Origin: Pedosphaera parvula Ellin514
Lineage (GTDB): Bacteria > Verrucomicrobiota > Verrucomicrobiia > Limisphaerales > Pedosphaeraceae
DNA length: 64,000 nt
Direction: 5' to 3'
NCBI RefSeq assembly: GCF_000172555.1
Contig: NZ_ABOX02000011.1
Location: forward strand, 62,001-126,000
Below the pieces are notes generated by a model. It ran no database searches. It had not been told where the DNA came from and saw only the letters and a program-made list of their open reading frames with translations. Position 1 is the stretch's first letter; each line of letters begins with the position of its first letter. Positions 37,510 through 46,987 of the stretch are shown piece by piece. Position numbers and translations under genes: made by a program.

Positions 37510-38745
37510 TCACCCGCTGGGAGGCTTCTCCTTTGCCTCCGCAACAAGTCGCGGCGCAAAATGCTCCGTGAGCACTGGACCAAGAATCGAAGTGGTCAAC
37601 ACCAATACAAGAACCACGTTGAGCATCTGGTCGTCCAGCAGGCGTTCATGTTGCGGGTTGAAAGTCTTGTAGGCAGCGAGTGTGGCCGCAAGAGTCGCTG
37701 CCACCTGCGGCAGCGTTAGTGCCCACATGGTCTTACGCGCGATGGAAGAATAATGGAACATTCGCCCGACCGATTCCGCCGCGATCCATTTACCCACAAG
37801 CAGAGCGCCAATGACCGCCATTGCCAGCGCGAATCTATCGACCAACGTCTGCAGAAACACGCTGGGATCGATCAAAAAACCGGTTACCAAAAAGAACATC
37901 GGCACGAAGAGTGTGTTGCCAATGAATTCAAGTTTCTCCTTGGCGGGATGTTCATGGACAGCAGTGTTCACCGCCAGTCCGGCAAGAAAAGCGCCGACAA
38001 TGCCGGGCAAATTGATAAGATCCGCAAAATAACCTGCGAGCCCAACTATTGCCAACATCAGGATAAAATAAGCATCTTCGTCCTTTTCCACCTTTTTCAA
38101 AAGGTAGGCGCCCCCGCGCCCCAAACCGATTAGAACGACCGGAACAAAAATGGCGATCTCGAGGAGTTGCTGCAGAAGACCAGACATGGAAAAGCCGCGT
38201 TGATAAGTTGAAACACATACAGCGAACACGATCAGCGAAAGCGTGTCCGACATCACGGTGGCACCCGTGGTCACAACAATTGGTTCCAGCCTGTTAGCCT
38301 TCAGCCGGATGAGAATGGACATGGCAATCAAGGTGTGCGACGCAAGCAATGAGCCCAGCACAATAGCCGGGATTGTGTGATACCCAAATAGCAGTCCAAC
38401 CCCGGTTCCCAGCACCAATGGCAGGCTGGTGGTGAAAACACCAAAAGTCATGGTCTTGTTACGGGCTTTGCGAAATAATTCCAGGTCGGTTTCCAATCCG
38501 GCGAAGAACATCAATAAAAGTTTTCCGATGTCGGCAAAGAAGTCGGCCACCGGGGCGTGCTCTGCAAACAGGTCCAGACCATGTGGCCCGACCACAACAC
38601 CGCAAAGCAACATTCCCACCACGACCGGCAACCGCACCCGTTTGGAGAGCCGCGGCACACAGACGATAAGCGCCATGACGAGTGCGAATTTCGCCAGCAT
38701 CGGCATTGTCCGGGCGTGTTCGCGTAAAAAATCAAGAACGGTCAT
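37510..38745 (-). CDS. CPA2-type cation:proton antiporter
   Basis: 411 residues with about twelve membrane segments, similar to the membrane part of KefB/KefC and other monovalent cation:H+ antiporters (VVGMLLCGVVVGPHGLDLF, LLMFFAGLETDLELFRK, ASHTLIAMSIL). The cytoplasmic TrkA-N nucleotide-binding domain of Kef proteins is absent. The ion (K+ or Na+) is not clear. It runs alone on the minus strand. Confidence 0.88.
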   Translation of the reverse strand: MTVLDFLREHARTMPMLAKFALVMALIVCVPRLSKRVRLPVVVGMLLCGVVVGPHGLDLFAEHAPVADFFADIGKLLLMFFAGLETDLELFRKARNKTMTFGVFTTSLPLVLGTGVGLLFGYHTIPAIVLGSLLASHTLIAMSILIRLKANRLEPIVVTTGATVMSDTLSLIVFAVCVSTYQRGFSMSGLLQQLLEIAIFVPVVLIGLGRGGAYLLKKVEKDEDAYFILMLAIVGLAGYFADLINLPGIVGAFLAGLAVNTAVHEHPAKEKLEFIGNTLFVPMFFLVTGFLIDPSVFLQTLVDRFALAMAVIGALLVGKWIAAESVGRMFHYSSIARKTMWALTLPQVAATLAATLAAYKTFNPQHERLLDDQMLNVVLVLVLTTSILGPVLTEHFAPRLVAEAKEKPPSG

Positions 38746-38801
38746 GATACGAAGTGCAAACGCGGATAAAGGCCTTCCGAGAGCTATCCGCAGGTCTGAA
38801 A

Positions 38802-38996
38802 TTAGTTATTGGGTTTGCCTCGCTGTCCTTGAGCCTTCCCGGTTGGTTGCAAATGAACTGTCCTTTGCAGTACTCCAAATGGGTTCCACGGGCCATCGAG
38901 GACCGACGGGACATTCTCTTCCGGCCAGTACATGCGCATCATCAAATCAAAATAACCATAAGCGTAGGCATCGACGCCGTCTGCGTCTCGTTGCAT
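38802..38996 (-). pseudogene. 3' remnant of a DUF1254/DUF1214 gene
   Basis: A 64-residue frame contains YGYFDLMMRMYWPEENVPSV followed by LDGPWNPFGVLQRTVH. This is the pattern of the last 40 residues of DUF1214 (Fy-l-lRlYwP...-lDG-W-pP-vqr). No upstream part of such a protein is seen on this strand in 38997-39430, so only the tail remains. The family match is from memory. Confidence 0.45.
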
Positions 38997-39565
38997 TCAT
39001 TGTCTCCTAGAGCGTGTTCTTGACTTTTCAGTGGCTCGTTCAAGATAAGGCACTTGCGCAAATTACAATCTCTGGAAATGCGAAATTCAGATCAAAGCAA
39101 GCTCCACAACAGTAGCGGGATGCAACAGCGCGTTTTAAAGTTAAGTACACCCTCTAGGGTTGCGATCTGTTCCTGTCCTTGCCTGGATGCGATCAGTCTT
39201 GCCTCTCCATTTTCGGGAACAGGAACTGAGCTTGTGCACACAGTTGCCACCTGGCTCCAAGTCGTGTCGTCTTCCTTCAGTTATGGGTACAAGGGCTGGT
39301 TGAGGCGTTACTTCCTGTTCCAAACTTTTGCGTGCTACGATTCATGCCCTTGGCGGGGTGAGATTGCATTGACGAACAACATACTACTTGGAACGACTAG
39401 TGATCCCCCCCTAACTGCGCAACTGCAGTATATGTGATGACTCCCCGAATACCATGGGGTTTTCCCCTCATTATAACGTGCTGGCATAACACCGTGAAAA
39501 CCGGCTTTGGATGGATTGACTTCGATTGGCATGATGCGATTTTTTTGCTAAACAATTGCTCGGCC
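38997..39565. other. Gene-free stretch before the GH13 gene
   Basis: About 570 bp with no convincing coding frame. The frame of the GH13 enzyme is open back to 39434, but its first 44 residues look non-coding. A small GGGG-TTTT-CCCC palindrome lies near 39462-39473. Otherwise nothing recognised. Confidence 0.45.
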
Positions 39566-41143
39566 ATGTCGTGTCAGTTGAAATCAAAAGAGAAATTTGT
39601 GAAACATCCATCACTTTACCAGATCAACACCCGCATTCTGCTTCAGGAGCGCGGTGCGAAGATCGGCCGCGCGGCGACCCTTGATGACATAACAGATGAC
39701 TTTCTCGACGACTTTGTAGCCAAGGGTTTTGAGTGGGTCTGGTTCCTCGGTGTCTGGCAAACGGGTCAACGGGGTCGTGAAATCTCCCGCACCCGGCCGG
39801 AGCTTCTGGCTGCCTGTCGCGAATCACTGCCTGACTTGAGGGTAGAGGACATCTGCGGTTCTCCTTTCGCGATCACCTCCTATAATGTCCATAAGGATTT
39901 CGGAGGCAACCCGGCTCTGGCTCGATTGCGGGAACGACTCGCCAAGCGCGGACTGCGGCTCCTGCTCGACTTCGTTCCCAATCACGTCGCTCTCGATCAC
40001 CCATGGGTGGAAAGTCACCCTGAGTTCTTTATCCGCGGCACCGAAGAGCAGCTCAATCGAGAACCGCAGAACTACGTCCGCCTGTCTACCTCTCGTGGCG
40101 AGACGATATTCGCCCATGGTCGCGATCCTTACTTTTCGGGTTGGCCGGACACGCTTCAACTCAACTACCGACATCCGTCCGCTCGCCAGGCCATGATCGG
40201 GGAACTTGAACGTATTGCCGGGCAATGTGATGGCGTCCGTTGTGACATGGCGATGCTGGAACAACCTGATGTCTTCCTGCGCACTTGGGGCGACCGCGCA
40301 ATTCCTGCCGATGGCACGCCGCCCATCGATCAACCCTTTTGGCCCGAGGCTATTCGGCAACTTCATCAAAAGCACCTAGGTTTTGTTTTCATAGCTGAAG
40401 TTTATTGGAATTTGGAATGGCAGTTACAACAGGCTGGTTTCGACTTCACTTATGATAAGCGACTCTACGATCGGCTCCATGCAGGAGTGGCCCGACCAGT
40501 GCGCGAACATCTGATGGCGCAACCAGATTTTCAGAATCATTCAACTCGCTTCCTCGAAAACCACGATGAACCACGCGCAGCCGCCAAGTTCGGCCCCATG
40601 CATCGGGCCGCGGCGGTCATCACGTTCTTCGTTCCCGGCATGCGCTTCTTCCATGAAGGCCAGCTGGAAGGACGCAAGGTTCATGTCTCCATGCATGTGG
40701 GACGTAGACCATTCGAACCCGTTGATTCCCACCTGCAAGCCTTTTATAAGCGTCTGCTTGAATGCTTGCAGCGACCTGAGGTTCATGGGGGTGATTGGCA
40801 CCTGTGGGATTGCCGCCCAGCTTGGACTGGCAATGGCACTTGGGATCAGTTCATTGTCTTCTCATGGGAGCAGGATGACCGACGACTCATCGCAGCGGTT
40901 AACTACGGGCCAACACAGGGTCAATGTTATGTAACGCTGGGATTGGTCGGAATTAAAGGAAAACAATTCTTGCTCGTTGACCTGCTCGGCGAGGCACGTT
41001 ACGACCGGGATGGTGACGGTCTCGCGGGTAGCGGCCTTTATCTCGATCTACCGGCATGGGGGTTCAACCTTTTCGAAATGAGGGAACAAACACCTGGCAA
41101 GCGACCAATCACTCAGCAAACCAGGCTGGAGGCATTGGTCTAG
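39566..41143 (+). CDS. GH13 alpha-amylase family enzyme
   Basis: 525 residues from ATG at 39566; the frame is open to 39434 and a GTG at 39600 (behind AAGAG) is also possible. All four GH13 regions are present: DFVPNHV (I), GVRCDMAML with the nucleophile Asp (II), FIAEVYW with the acid/base Glu (III) and FLENHDEPR with the transition-state Asp (IV). A beta-rich C-terminal domain follows. No signal peptide, so it acts on an internal alpha-glucan, maltodextrin or glucosyl solute. Exact specificity is unknown. It stands alone in direction between the antiporter and the aminotransferase. Confidence 0.88.
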   Translation: MSCQLKSKEKFVKHPSLYQINTRILLQERGAKIGRAATLDDITDDFLDDFVAKGFEWVWFLGVWQTGQRGREISRTRPELLAACRESLPDLRVEDICGSPFAITSYNVHKDFGGNPALARLRERLAKRGLRLLLDFVPNHVALDHPWVESHPEFFIRGTEEQLNREPQNYVRLSTSRGETIFAHGRDPYFSGWPDTLQLNYRHPSARQAMIGELERIAGQCDGVRCDMAMLEQPDVFLRTWGDRAIPADGTPPIDQPFWPEAIRQLHQKHLGFVFIAEVYWNLEWQLQQAGFDFTYDKRLYDRLHAGVARPVREHLMAQPDFQNHSTRFLENHDEPRAAAKFGPMHRAAAVITFFVPGMRFFHEGQLEGRKVHVSMHVGRRPFEPVDSHLQAFYKRLLECLQRPEVHGGDWHLWDCRPAWTGNGTWDQFIVFSWEQDDRRLIAAVNYGPTQGQCYVTLGLVGIKGKQFLLVDLLGEARYDRDGDGLAGSGLYLDLPAWGFNLFEMREQTPGKRPITQQTRLEALV

Positions 41144-41304
41144 CGAAAACACTTCGAGCGAATACGACAGAGAAGTGCGCGGTAGATTTAGGGTAAAGCC
41201 CCATTGCGAGAAATGCTTCCTTCCTGCATGTCTTTATAGTCTATGTGTTTGCTCTCATCAAGAGAGCGCATAGTTAAAGTTTTGAAACGAGGTTCCGTCA
41301 AACT

Positions 41305-42732
41305 ATGCAAACTGATTCTGAGGTTTTGCCACAACGATCAGGCGGATTGGATATTTGTGCGTTAATTGAGCAGCACGAGGGCCGAAATTATGAGCTGCAT
41401 GCCGAGCACATCAACCCGGCCAATGTTCGGACCCTACAGACCATCGGATTTGATCGCTGCTATGTACGCGGTGAGGGGCCTTATCTCTGGGACATTGAAG
41501 GGACGAAGTATCTCGATTTTCTTTCCGGCTATGGCGTCTTCGGTTTGGGCCGCAACCATCCGGATGTGCGCCGGGTTTTAATCGATTTTCTTAATACGGA
41601 TTATCCCAGCCTGGTTAAAATGGAGGCGCCAATGCTGTCCGGGTTGTTGGCTCAGGAGTTAAAGAAGCGCATGCCGAACCAGCTTGACATGGTTTTCTTC
41701 GGAAACTCTGGGGCGGATGGGGTCGAAACGGCCATCAAATATGCCAAATGTGCCACTGGCAAGCCGGGTATCATATACTGTGAGAAAGCGTTTCACGGCT
41801 TGACCTCCGGCGCGCTCTCGCTCAATGGAGATGAGAATTTTCGCAGCGGTTTTGCTCCGTTCATGCCGGACTGCCGTGCCATTCCTTTCAATGATCTGGA
41901 AGCACTGGAGGCTGAGTTGCTTAAAGGCGATGTGGCTGGCTTCATAGTGGAACCGGTCCAGGGCAAAGGGGTTAATATCCCCTCGCCCGGCTATTTGTAT
42001 GAGGCCGCGGCGCTCTGCCACAAACATGGTGCCCTATTCATAGATGATGAGGTACAGACCGGCATGGGACGCGCGGGCCGCTTCCTGGCCATCGAACATG
42101 AAGGCGAGATCGATCCAGACATCGTTATTTTGTCCAAAGCGCTTTCCGGTGGTTACATCCCCATAAGTGCGGTGCTCTGTAAAAAGTGGATTCACGACAA
42201 AGTCTTTTCCAGCATGCAACGCTCAGTGGTGCATTCTTCAACTTTCAGCCAAGGCAACTTTGCCATGGCCGCGGGTTTGGCAGCACTCGATGTGATTGAT
42301 CGTTACGATCTGATTGCCAAAGCCGAAAAGCTTGGAGATTTCCTGGGCCACGCACTGCAGGCGATGATACCGCGCTTCGAGTTTCTGCACGAAGTCCGTT
42401 GGCGCGGGTTAATGATGGGCATTGAGTTTGGACCGCCCCATTCGCTTGGTCTGAAGACTGCGTGGAAACTCATCCACACCATGGATAAAAGTCTTTTTCC
42501 ACAGGCGGCCATCATTCCGTTGTTGGACAAGCACCACATCATCACACAAATAGCCGGTCACCACATCGATGTCATCAAGCTCCTGCCCCCGCTGGTCATC
42601 AGCGAGGACGATGTTCAATGGTTTTTGGGAGCCTTTGAAGATGTGCTGATCCAGATGCACAGATTTCCAGGGCCGGCGTGGGATGTCCTGACTGATATCG
42701 GTCGCATGGCGCTTACCCACCGCGCACGGTAA
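41305..42732 (+). CDS. Class III (PLP) aminotransferase
   Basis: 475 residues, ornithine/acetylornithine-aminotransferase fold. The PLP site is visible: SGADGVETAIKYAK, FIDDEVQTGMGRAGRF, and the lysine in ILSKALSGGY that forms the Schiff base. The N-terminal part NYELHAEHINPANVRTLQTIGFD and the long C-terminus place it in a branch that includes HpnO-like enzymes, which make aminobacteriohopanetriol. That assignment is from memory and uncertain. Its 3' end faces the BASS transporter gene 45 bp away. Confidence 0.85.
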   Translation: MQTDSEVLPQRSGGLDICALIEQHEGRNYELHAEHINPANVRTLQTIGFDRCYVRGEGPYLWDIEGTKYLDFLSGYGVFGLGRNHPDVRRVLIDFLNTDYPSLVKMEAPMLSGLLAQELKKRMPNQLDMVFFGNSGADGVETAIKYAKCATGKPGIIYCEKAFHGLTSGALSLNGDENFRSGFAPFMPDCRAIPFNDLEALEAELLKGDVAGFIVEPVQGKGVNIPSPGYLYEAAALCHKHGALFIDDEVQTGMGRAGRFLAIEHEGEIDPDIVILSKALSGGYIPISAVLCKKWIHDKVFSSMQRSVVHSSTFSQGNFAMAAGLAALDVIDRYDLIAKAEKLGDFLGHALQAMIPRFEFLHEVRWRGLMMGIEFGPPHSLGLKTAWKLIHTMDKSLFPQAAIIPLLDKHHIITQIAGHHIDVIKLLPPLVISEDDVQWFLGAFEDVLIQMHRFPGPAWDVLTDIGRMALTHRAR

Positions 42733-42777
42733 CGTCGTGTCAGATTGAGCCACCTCAATCGCTACCGCGTACACAAA

Positions 42778-43644
42778 TCAAGCGCGATGGCCAGTTGACG
42801 TGCAAAAGCGCCAGAAACCTACATGCAGCAAGCCGAGAAAAATCAACACCAGACCGTTGGCCACCACGGCGGCCACAATGGAAGTGTTTGGAAAACTTTG
42901 AATGGCTATCAACAGAGCGAGAGCAATGTTGCGGTTGCTGGTTCCCAAAGCCACCACCCGACGAGCCTCGATGGAAGGACCACTCGAATTATAACCAACC
43001 AGGAGCGAAAGTTCACTCACCAGCACCATGGCCAACAAGGGCTTCCAACCAGTAGACAGGATGGTTTCGAACTCGACTACCGTAACAAAAGTCAGGGAAA
43101 CAGCCCCGGTGGCTTCGGAAATAATTTCCAGAGGACGCAGCAGCTTCCGTCCCATGGCTGGGAAGTAATGGCTAAAAACCACCCCGGCAGTCAGCGGCAG
43201 AGTAATCGTGGAGAGCAGCACAATGAGGATGGTCAGGATATTGAACTTGAGCGATGCGGCTCCCAACCATGGCCTGAGACTCCATTCACAAACGAGCGGC
43301 GTGAGGAAAGCCGAGAAGAAAGGAAACAATGCCGTCAATGTACCTGCGAGTGCCATGTTGCCTTTAGCCATTCTTACGAAGATCGGAACCACAGGAGCAA
43401 AGGGAGCCGCCGCCAGCAACAACATCCCAACCGCGATATTGGTTGGAATTCGAAGTCCGAATGTCACTGCGAGGGTCAGCGCCGGCACCAGCAGAAAGTT
43501 GATCAACAAAATCCATCCGAGGCGACTTCCCTTCATCGAATGGACCACCAGCTTCCAATTCAGTCGCAACCCCACCGCAAAAAGAAGACCTCCGAGGGAG
43601 GCCATCGTCAACAGACGAATCGTATTCGTGGTATTAAATGTCAT
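42778..43644 (-). CDS. Bile acid:sodium symporter (BASS) family transporter
   Basis: 288 residues with nine or ten membrane segments. Family features are GGLLFAVGLRLNW near the start, APFAPVVPIFVRMAKGN, and RRVVALGTSNRNIALALLIA near the C-terminus. Family members take up organic anions with Na+. It is divergent from the sulfotransferase gene with 110 bp between them; a sulfated or carboxylated metabolite as substrate is a guess from that neighbour. Confidence 0.85.
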   Translation of the reverse strand: MTFNTTNTIRLLTMASLGGLLFAVGLRLNWKLVVHSMKGSRLGWILLINFLLVPALTLAVTFGLRIPTNIAVGMLLLAAAPFAPVVPIFVRMAKGNMALAGTLTALFPFFSAFLTPLVCEWSLRPWLGAASLKFNILTILIVLLSTITLPLTAGVVFSHYFPAMGRKLLRPLEIISEATGAVSLTFVTVVEFETILSTGWKPLLAMVLVSELSLLVGYNSSGPSIEARRVVALGTSNRNIALALLIAIQSFPNTSIVAAVVANGLVLIFLGLLHVGFWRFCTSTGHRA

Positions 43645-43754
43645 GTGGGTAAGGCTGTTGGATGGAGCATACGCAACCTGTGATTAAAGGTCGATAACGC
43701 ATCGCTGGAATTGGATTCACAGACATCCAATGTAAATGGAGTGGGAAAGCAAAC

Positions 43755-44921
43755 ATGTATTTCAACCATAAAATGTTTTGGCGAGCTGAGTACCTGGCTT
43801 TGATTCGCAGTCCCTTTCGACTGCGCCGATGGTGTTACGTTCTAGTATTTAGCGGGTTATTCGTGCTGTTCCTGCTCATCGTGCTCATCGGCCGCGGCTT
43901 GGACCAGTTGCTCTTTGGCCGTTTCCGCCGTCAAGCCGTTAACAACCCGGTCTTTATCATCGCACCACCGCGCAGTGGCACAACGCTTCTCCAAAAGCTA
44001 CTCAGCCTGGACGAGCAGCGATTCGTGCATTTGAAAATGTATCAAACCATCTTCCCGGCGGTCTGCTATCAACGTCTCTGTAGTCTCCTGGTATGGCTCG
44101 ACGGGAGACTGGGCAGCCCGTGTCACAAGCTCCTTGGTTGGTGCGAGAAGAAATGGTTCGGTGGTTGGGATGATTTGCATAAAATGCGTCTGAATCAACC
44201 GGAGGAGGATGATGCTTTGTTTCTTTACGCCTTTCCAATCGGAGGCCATTTATCTGTTGTTTCCTTCATCAATGAGCTGTGGGAGGCTGGCTTTCCAGAT
44301 TCACTTCAACTTTCTAAGCGTCGCAGGCTGATGCGTTATTATCGAAGTTGCCTGCAACGGCATCTTTACGCTAATGGCCCCAACAAAACATTGCTTTCCA
44401 AGGCGACGCAATCATCGGGTTCCGTCGAAGGATTGTTGGAGGAATTCCCGGATGCCACGTTCATCACGATCGTTCGCGATCCTTATCGTTCAGTGGCTTC
44501 TCACGTGAGCCTCTTTGTGCCGGTCTGGCAGGCCCATTCGCCAGACATTGTCAGAAACGGTCCGGTGGCGAAGGCCTACGCCCGTCTGGCTGTGGAATGG
44601 TACAAACACCTCTTCGCCTTCCGCAATCAGGTTAATCCTCAGCGCTACTATTGCATTGATTACCGCAACCTCGCACGAAATCCGCGTGAAACCATTGAGA
44701 GACTTTATCACCACCTTGGCTGGTCAATAACTGACGGTTACCGCGCCAAACTGGAAGCCGCCACGCAGCGCCAGCGTGAGTTCAAGAGCAAACATGAATA
44801 CACGCTCGAAGAGTTTGGACTCTCCAGAGAATGGATCCGACAGGAGCTTGCGGAAGTGATTGACGCTTATAAACTGGATTCGGAAATCCGCCATCAAAGC
44901 AAAAGTCCAGCTCTTAAGTAA
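43755..44921 (+). CDS. Membrane-anchored sulfotransferase
   Basis: 388 residues. One membrane helix at about 28-50 comes first. The PAPS 5'-phosphosulfate loop is IAPPRSGTTLLQKLL (about 72-86) and the 3'-phosphate motif is FITIVRDPYRSVASHV (about 236-251). It transfers sulfate from PAPS to a lipid, glycan or other hydroxyl acceptor at the membrane. No PAPS synthesis genes are in the window. The acceptor is unknown. Confidence 0.85.
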   Translation: MYFNHKMFWRAEYLALIRSPFRLRRWCYVLVFSGLFVLFLLIVLIGRGLDQLLFGRFRRQAVNNPVFIIAPPRSGTTLLQKLLSLDEQRFVHLKMYQTIFPAVCYQRLCSLLVWLDGRLGSPCHKLLGWCEKKWFGGWDDLHKMRLNQPEEDDALFLYAFPIGGHLSVVSFINELWEAGFPDSLQLSKRRRLMRYYRSCLQRHLYANGPNKTLLSKATQSSGSVEGLLEEFPDATFITIVRDPYRSVASHVSLFVPVWQAHSPDIVRNGPVAKAYARLAVEWYKHLFAFRNQVNPQRYYCIDYRNLARNPRETIERLYHHLGWSITDGYRAKLEAATQRQREFKSKHEYTLEEFGLSREWIRQELAEVIDAYKLDSEIRHQSKSPALK

Positions 44922-44974
44922 AAGTAACAGGCTCCGTTAAACCATCCATCGAGTCATTGGTCGATTTACTATTG

Positions 44975-45373
44975 TTACCACATGCCGGGAGGCCCCCAAA
45001 CGCCCCAGTTCATTGCAGCGTTCTGATTCATTTCAGCCGCCTCCAACTGTTCATTTGCTATTTGTTGCTGCTGGCCAAGTTGCCTGTAACGTTGATACTC
45101 ATTTTCCCCGCCCACATAAAGAACTCCCGCCTTCTTGTCAGCAAATGCATAGGTTACTCTCCCGTTGAAGTCATGACGCTGAACCTTGTACGGCGGCATT
45201 GAGGCGTAGAGCGACTGTTGTTGCGGCGTGGACGGCGTGATAGCGCGAAATCCGGCCGCTGACAGCAAAGATTCCTTGTTGTGCGCCCGTTGGCTGGCAC
45301 ATCCGAAAAAACCGAGTACAGCGGTCGTAACAAGAAGTGTAAGATAGATTGAGATGGTTTTACTCTGTTTCAT
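44975..45373 (-). CDS. Small lipoprotein, copy 2 of a paralogous pair
   Basis: 132 residues from ATG at 45373 (another ATG lies six bases upstream). The signal peptide ends in GFFGC, a weaker lipobox than that of copy 1. It repeats the same blocks as copy 1 at 37003-37401: HNKESLLSAAGFR, MPPYKVQRHD, ADKKAGVLYVG, NEYQRYRQLG and AAEMNQNAA. It is convergent with the sulfotransferase gene. Confidence 0.8.
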   Translation of the reverse strand: MKQSKTISIYLTLLVTTAVLGFFGCASQRAHNKESLLSAAGFRAITPSTPQQQSLYASMPPYKVQRHDFNGRVTYAFADKKAGVLYVGGENEYQRYRQLGQQQQIANEQLEAAEMNQNAAMNWGVWGPPGMW

Positions 45374-45478
45374 AGGCATTTTGTTTTTGTTGAATTGCTA
45401 CTTGCAAGTTGTGGTGACTGGAATCATTGATTTCCACGACAGTATTTGTTGAGTTGCACGCGTTTGATTTGATTGGCT

Positions 45479-46570
45479 TTAATTTTTCCCGGGAACGGAG
45501 TTTGTGGTTAATCCTTGCCACGACGAACCGGGCCTGTCTGAAACTGAACCAGTCGGCCTCAGCACTTCACCTTGTGAACCAAAAGACTCTCCGAAAACTC
45601 GCTTCCAATCCCTCTTCATATCCACCACAACCCATCCCCTTTCCCGTGCCTCATCGAGGGCCTTATCCAGCCTGCCGATGGAGGAATTGCGATCGTAAGC
45701 GTATTCCCGCTCGGCGTCGGTATGATGTACCAATCCCTCGAATCTCGCGCCATCGCCGGCAGCCGTCCATTGCAGCATTTCCAGGTCTCCATCCGAGTTG
45801 CCGAAGGCGAAAATGGGGCGCCGGCCGATGAACTTGTTGATCGCGACCGGCTTGCCCGCTTTATCATCGATAAAATCAACTTCAGGCAACCGCATCAACG
45901 CGGGCTTGTCATCGCGCAGCTCGAACTTCGTTTTGACAGTGCTGCCAATCACTTGTTCCGGTGGAACGCCATAGACATTTTCGGTCCAGGGTCTCATAAA
46001 TTCCACGCCACCGCCGGATACAATATATGTCTTGAAATCGTTCGCACGCAGGTACGCCAGCAACTCCAACATTGGTTGGTAGGCCAGCTCGGTGTAAGGT
46101 CGCTTAAACCTGGGATGTTGTGCCTTGGCCAGCCAATCTCGCACTAAACTCTCAAACTCTGCCGTGGTCATTCCCGCATGGCTCGCCATAATCAATTCCA
46201 CCAGCCCTTTTTCTCCCGTCGCCATCAGGGCCTTCCTGTCTCCCTTGAGAATCGAGGCGAAAGGCTCGTTGGTTTTCCACTCAGGATGCTGTGGAGCGAG
46301 GGTCTTCACCCGGTCCAGCGCGAAGACAAACTGTGTATACATCGGCTGCTCAACCCAGAGCGTGCCATCATTATCGAATGTCGCAATACGCTCAGCAGCA
46401 GGAACGAACTTCCTCCCACCTGCCGTGGTGACATCAGTGACAAATTGAATGATGGCCTGCTTGGCTGCGCCATCATTCCACGACGGCAGCGCATCAGCGG
46501 CCCGGCTTCGCGTCAACGGAATCGACATCAAAACAAGCAGCACGGCAGTTATGATTGGATTCCCAGTCAT
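45479..46570 (-). CDS. Exported HAD-superfamily phosphatase
   Basis: 363 residues. A signal peptide covers about 1-25 (ends SRAADA). HAD motif I is FDNDGTLW (nucleophile Asp66, general acid Asp68), motif II YIVSGGG, and motif IV FGNSDGDLEML. A helical cap lies between I and II. The closest known types are phosphoserine-phosphatase-like HAD enzymes, but export points to a scavenging or cell-envelope substrate. The last 40 residues look disordered. Confidence 0.85.
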   Translation of the reverse strand: MTGNPIITAVLLVLMSIPLTRSRAADALPSWNDGAAKQAIIQFVTDVTTAGGRKFVPAAERIATFDNDGTLWVEQPMYTQFVFALDRVKTLAPQHPEWKTNEPFASILKGDRKALMATGEKGLVELIMASHAGMTTAEFESLVRDWLAKAQHPRFKRPYTELAYQPMLELLAYLRANDFKTYIVSGGGVEFMRPWTENVYGVPPEQVIGSTVKTKFELRDDKPALMRLPEVDFIDDKAGKPVAINKFIGRRPIFAFGNSDGDLEMLQWTAAGDGARFEGLVHHTDAEREYAYDRNSSIGRLDKALDEARERGWVVVDMKRDWKRVFGESFGSQGEVLRPTGSVSDRPGSSWQGLTTNSVPGKN

Positions 46571-46987
46571 GGAACTATTTTAATAGAGCAAGTTCATTAA
46601 TCCTTCATCGCACTGTGGTGCTGATTTATGGAAACAACTACCAGCCTCCCAATACCATCTTGGTCATGATCCAGGAGAAGAGCCGACGTTTCAACTCCCC
46701 GCCTCAGCTTTAAAAAAGCCTCGTTTAATAAAGCTTGAGACTGGTCATACCTCCAACCTGATTCACCTGGTCAACTATCTTCGAGCAACCTGGCCGTCAG
46801 CGGATGAATACCAAAAGATATCCCCGCATTCGGAAACATTAAAAGTTCACATTACTTCTTGAAATGGGGGCAACACCCCAATATTGGCAACTCTCGTTCG
46901 GCACGAATTTAATTTCGATACGCCTCAATCAGGCCGATCTCTTCCAGATAAATTTCCAGCCAGCACTCTAAGCTGATGAACAACCGT
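46571..46987. other. Gene-free stretch, 417 bp
   Basis: No coding frame, and only a weak GGGG-CAACA-CCCC palindrome near 46866-46878. It contains the promoter of the HAD gene and the 3' flank of the gene ending at 46988. Confidence 0.5.

Noticed and set aside
39054-39437. A 127-codon plus-strand frame upstream of the GH13 gene
   Set aside because: No family resemblance and Ser/Cys-rich random composition.
42823-43683. Plus-strand frames over the BASS transporter
   Set aside because: They are rich in Gln, His, Arg and Asn, as expected for the complement of membrane helices.
44929-44940. ACAGGCTC, resembling the end of the 5.1-kb element
   Set aside because: Only eight bases match, with no partner end or target duplication; chance is enough.
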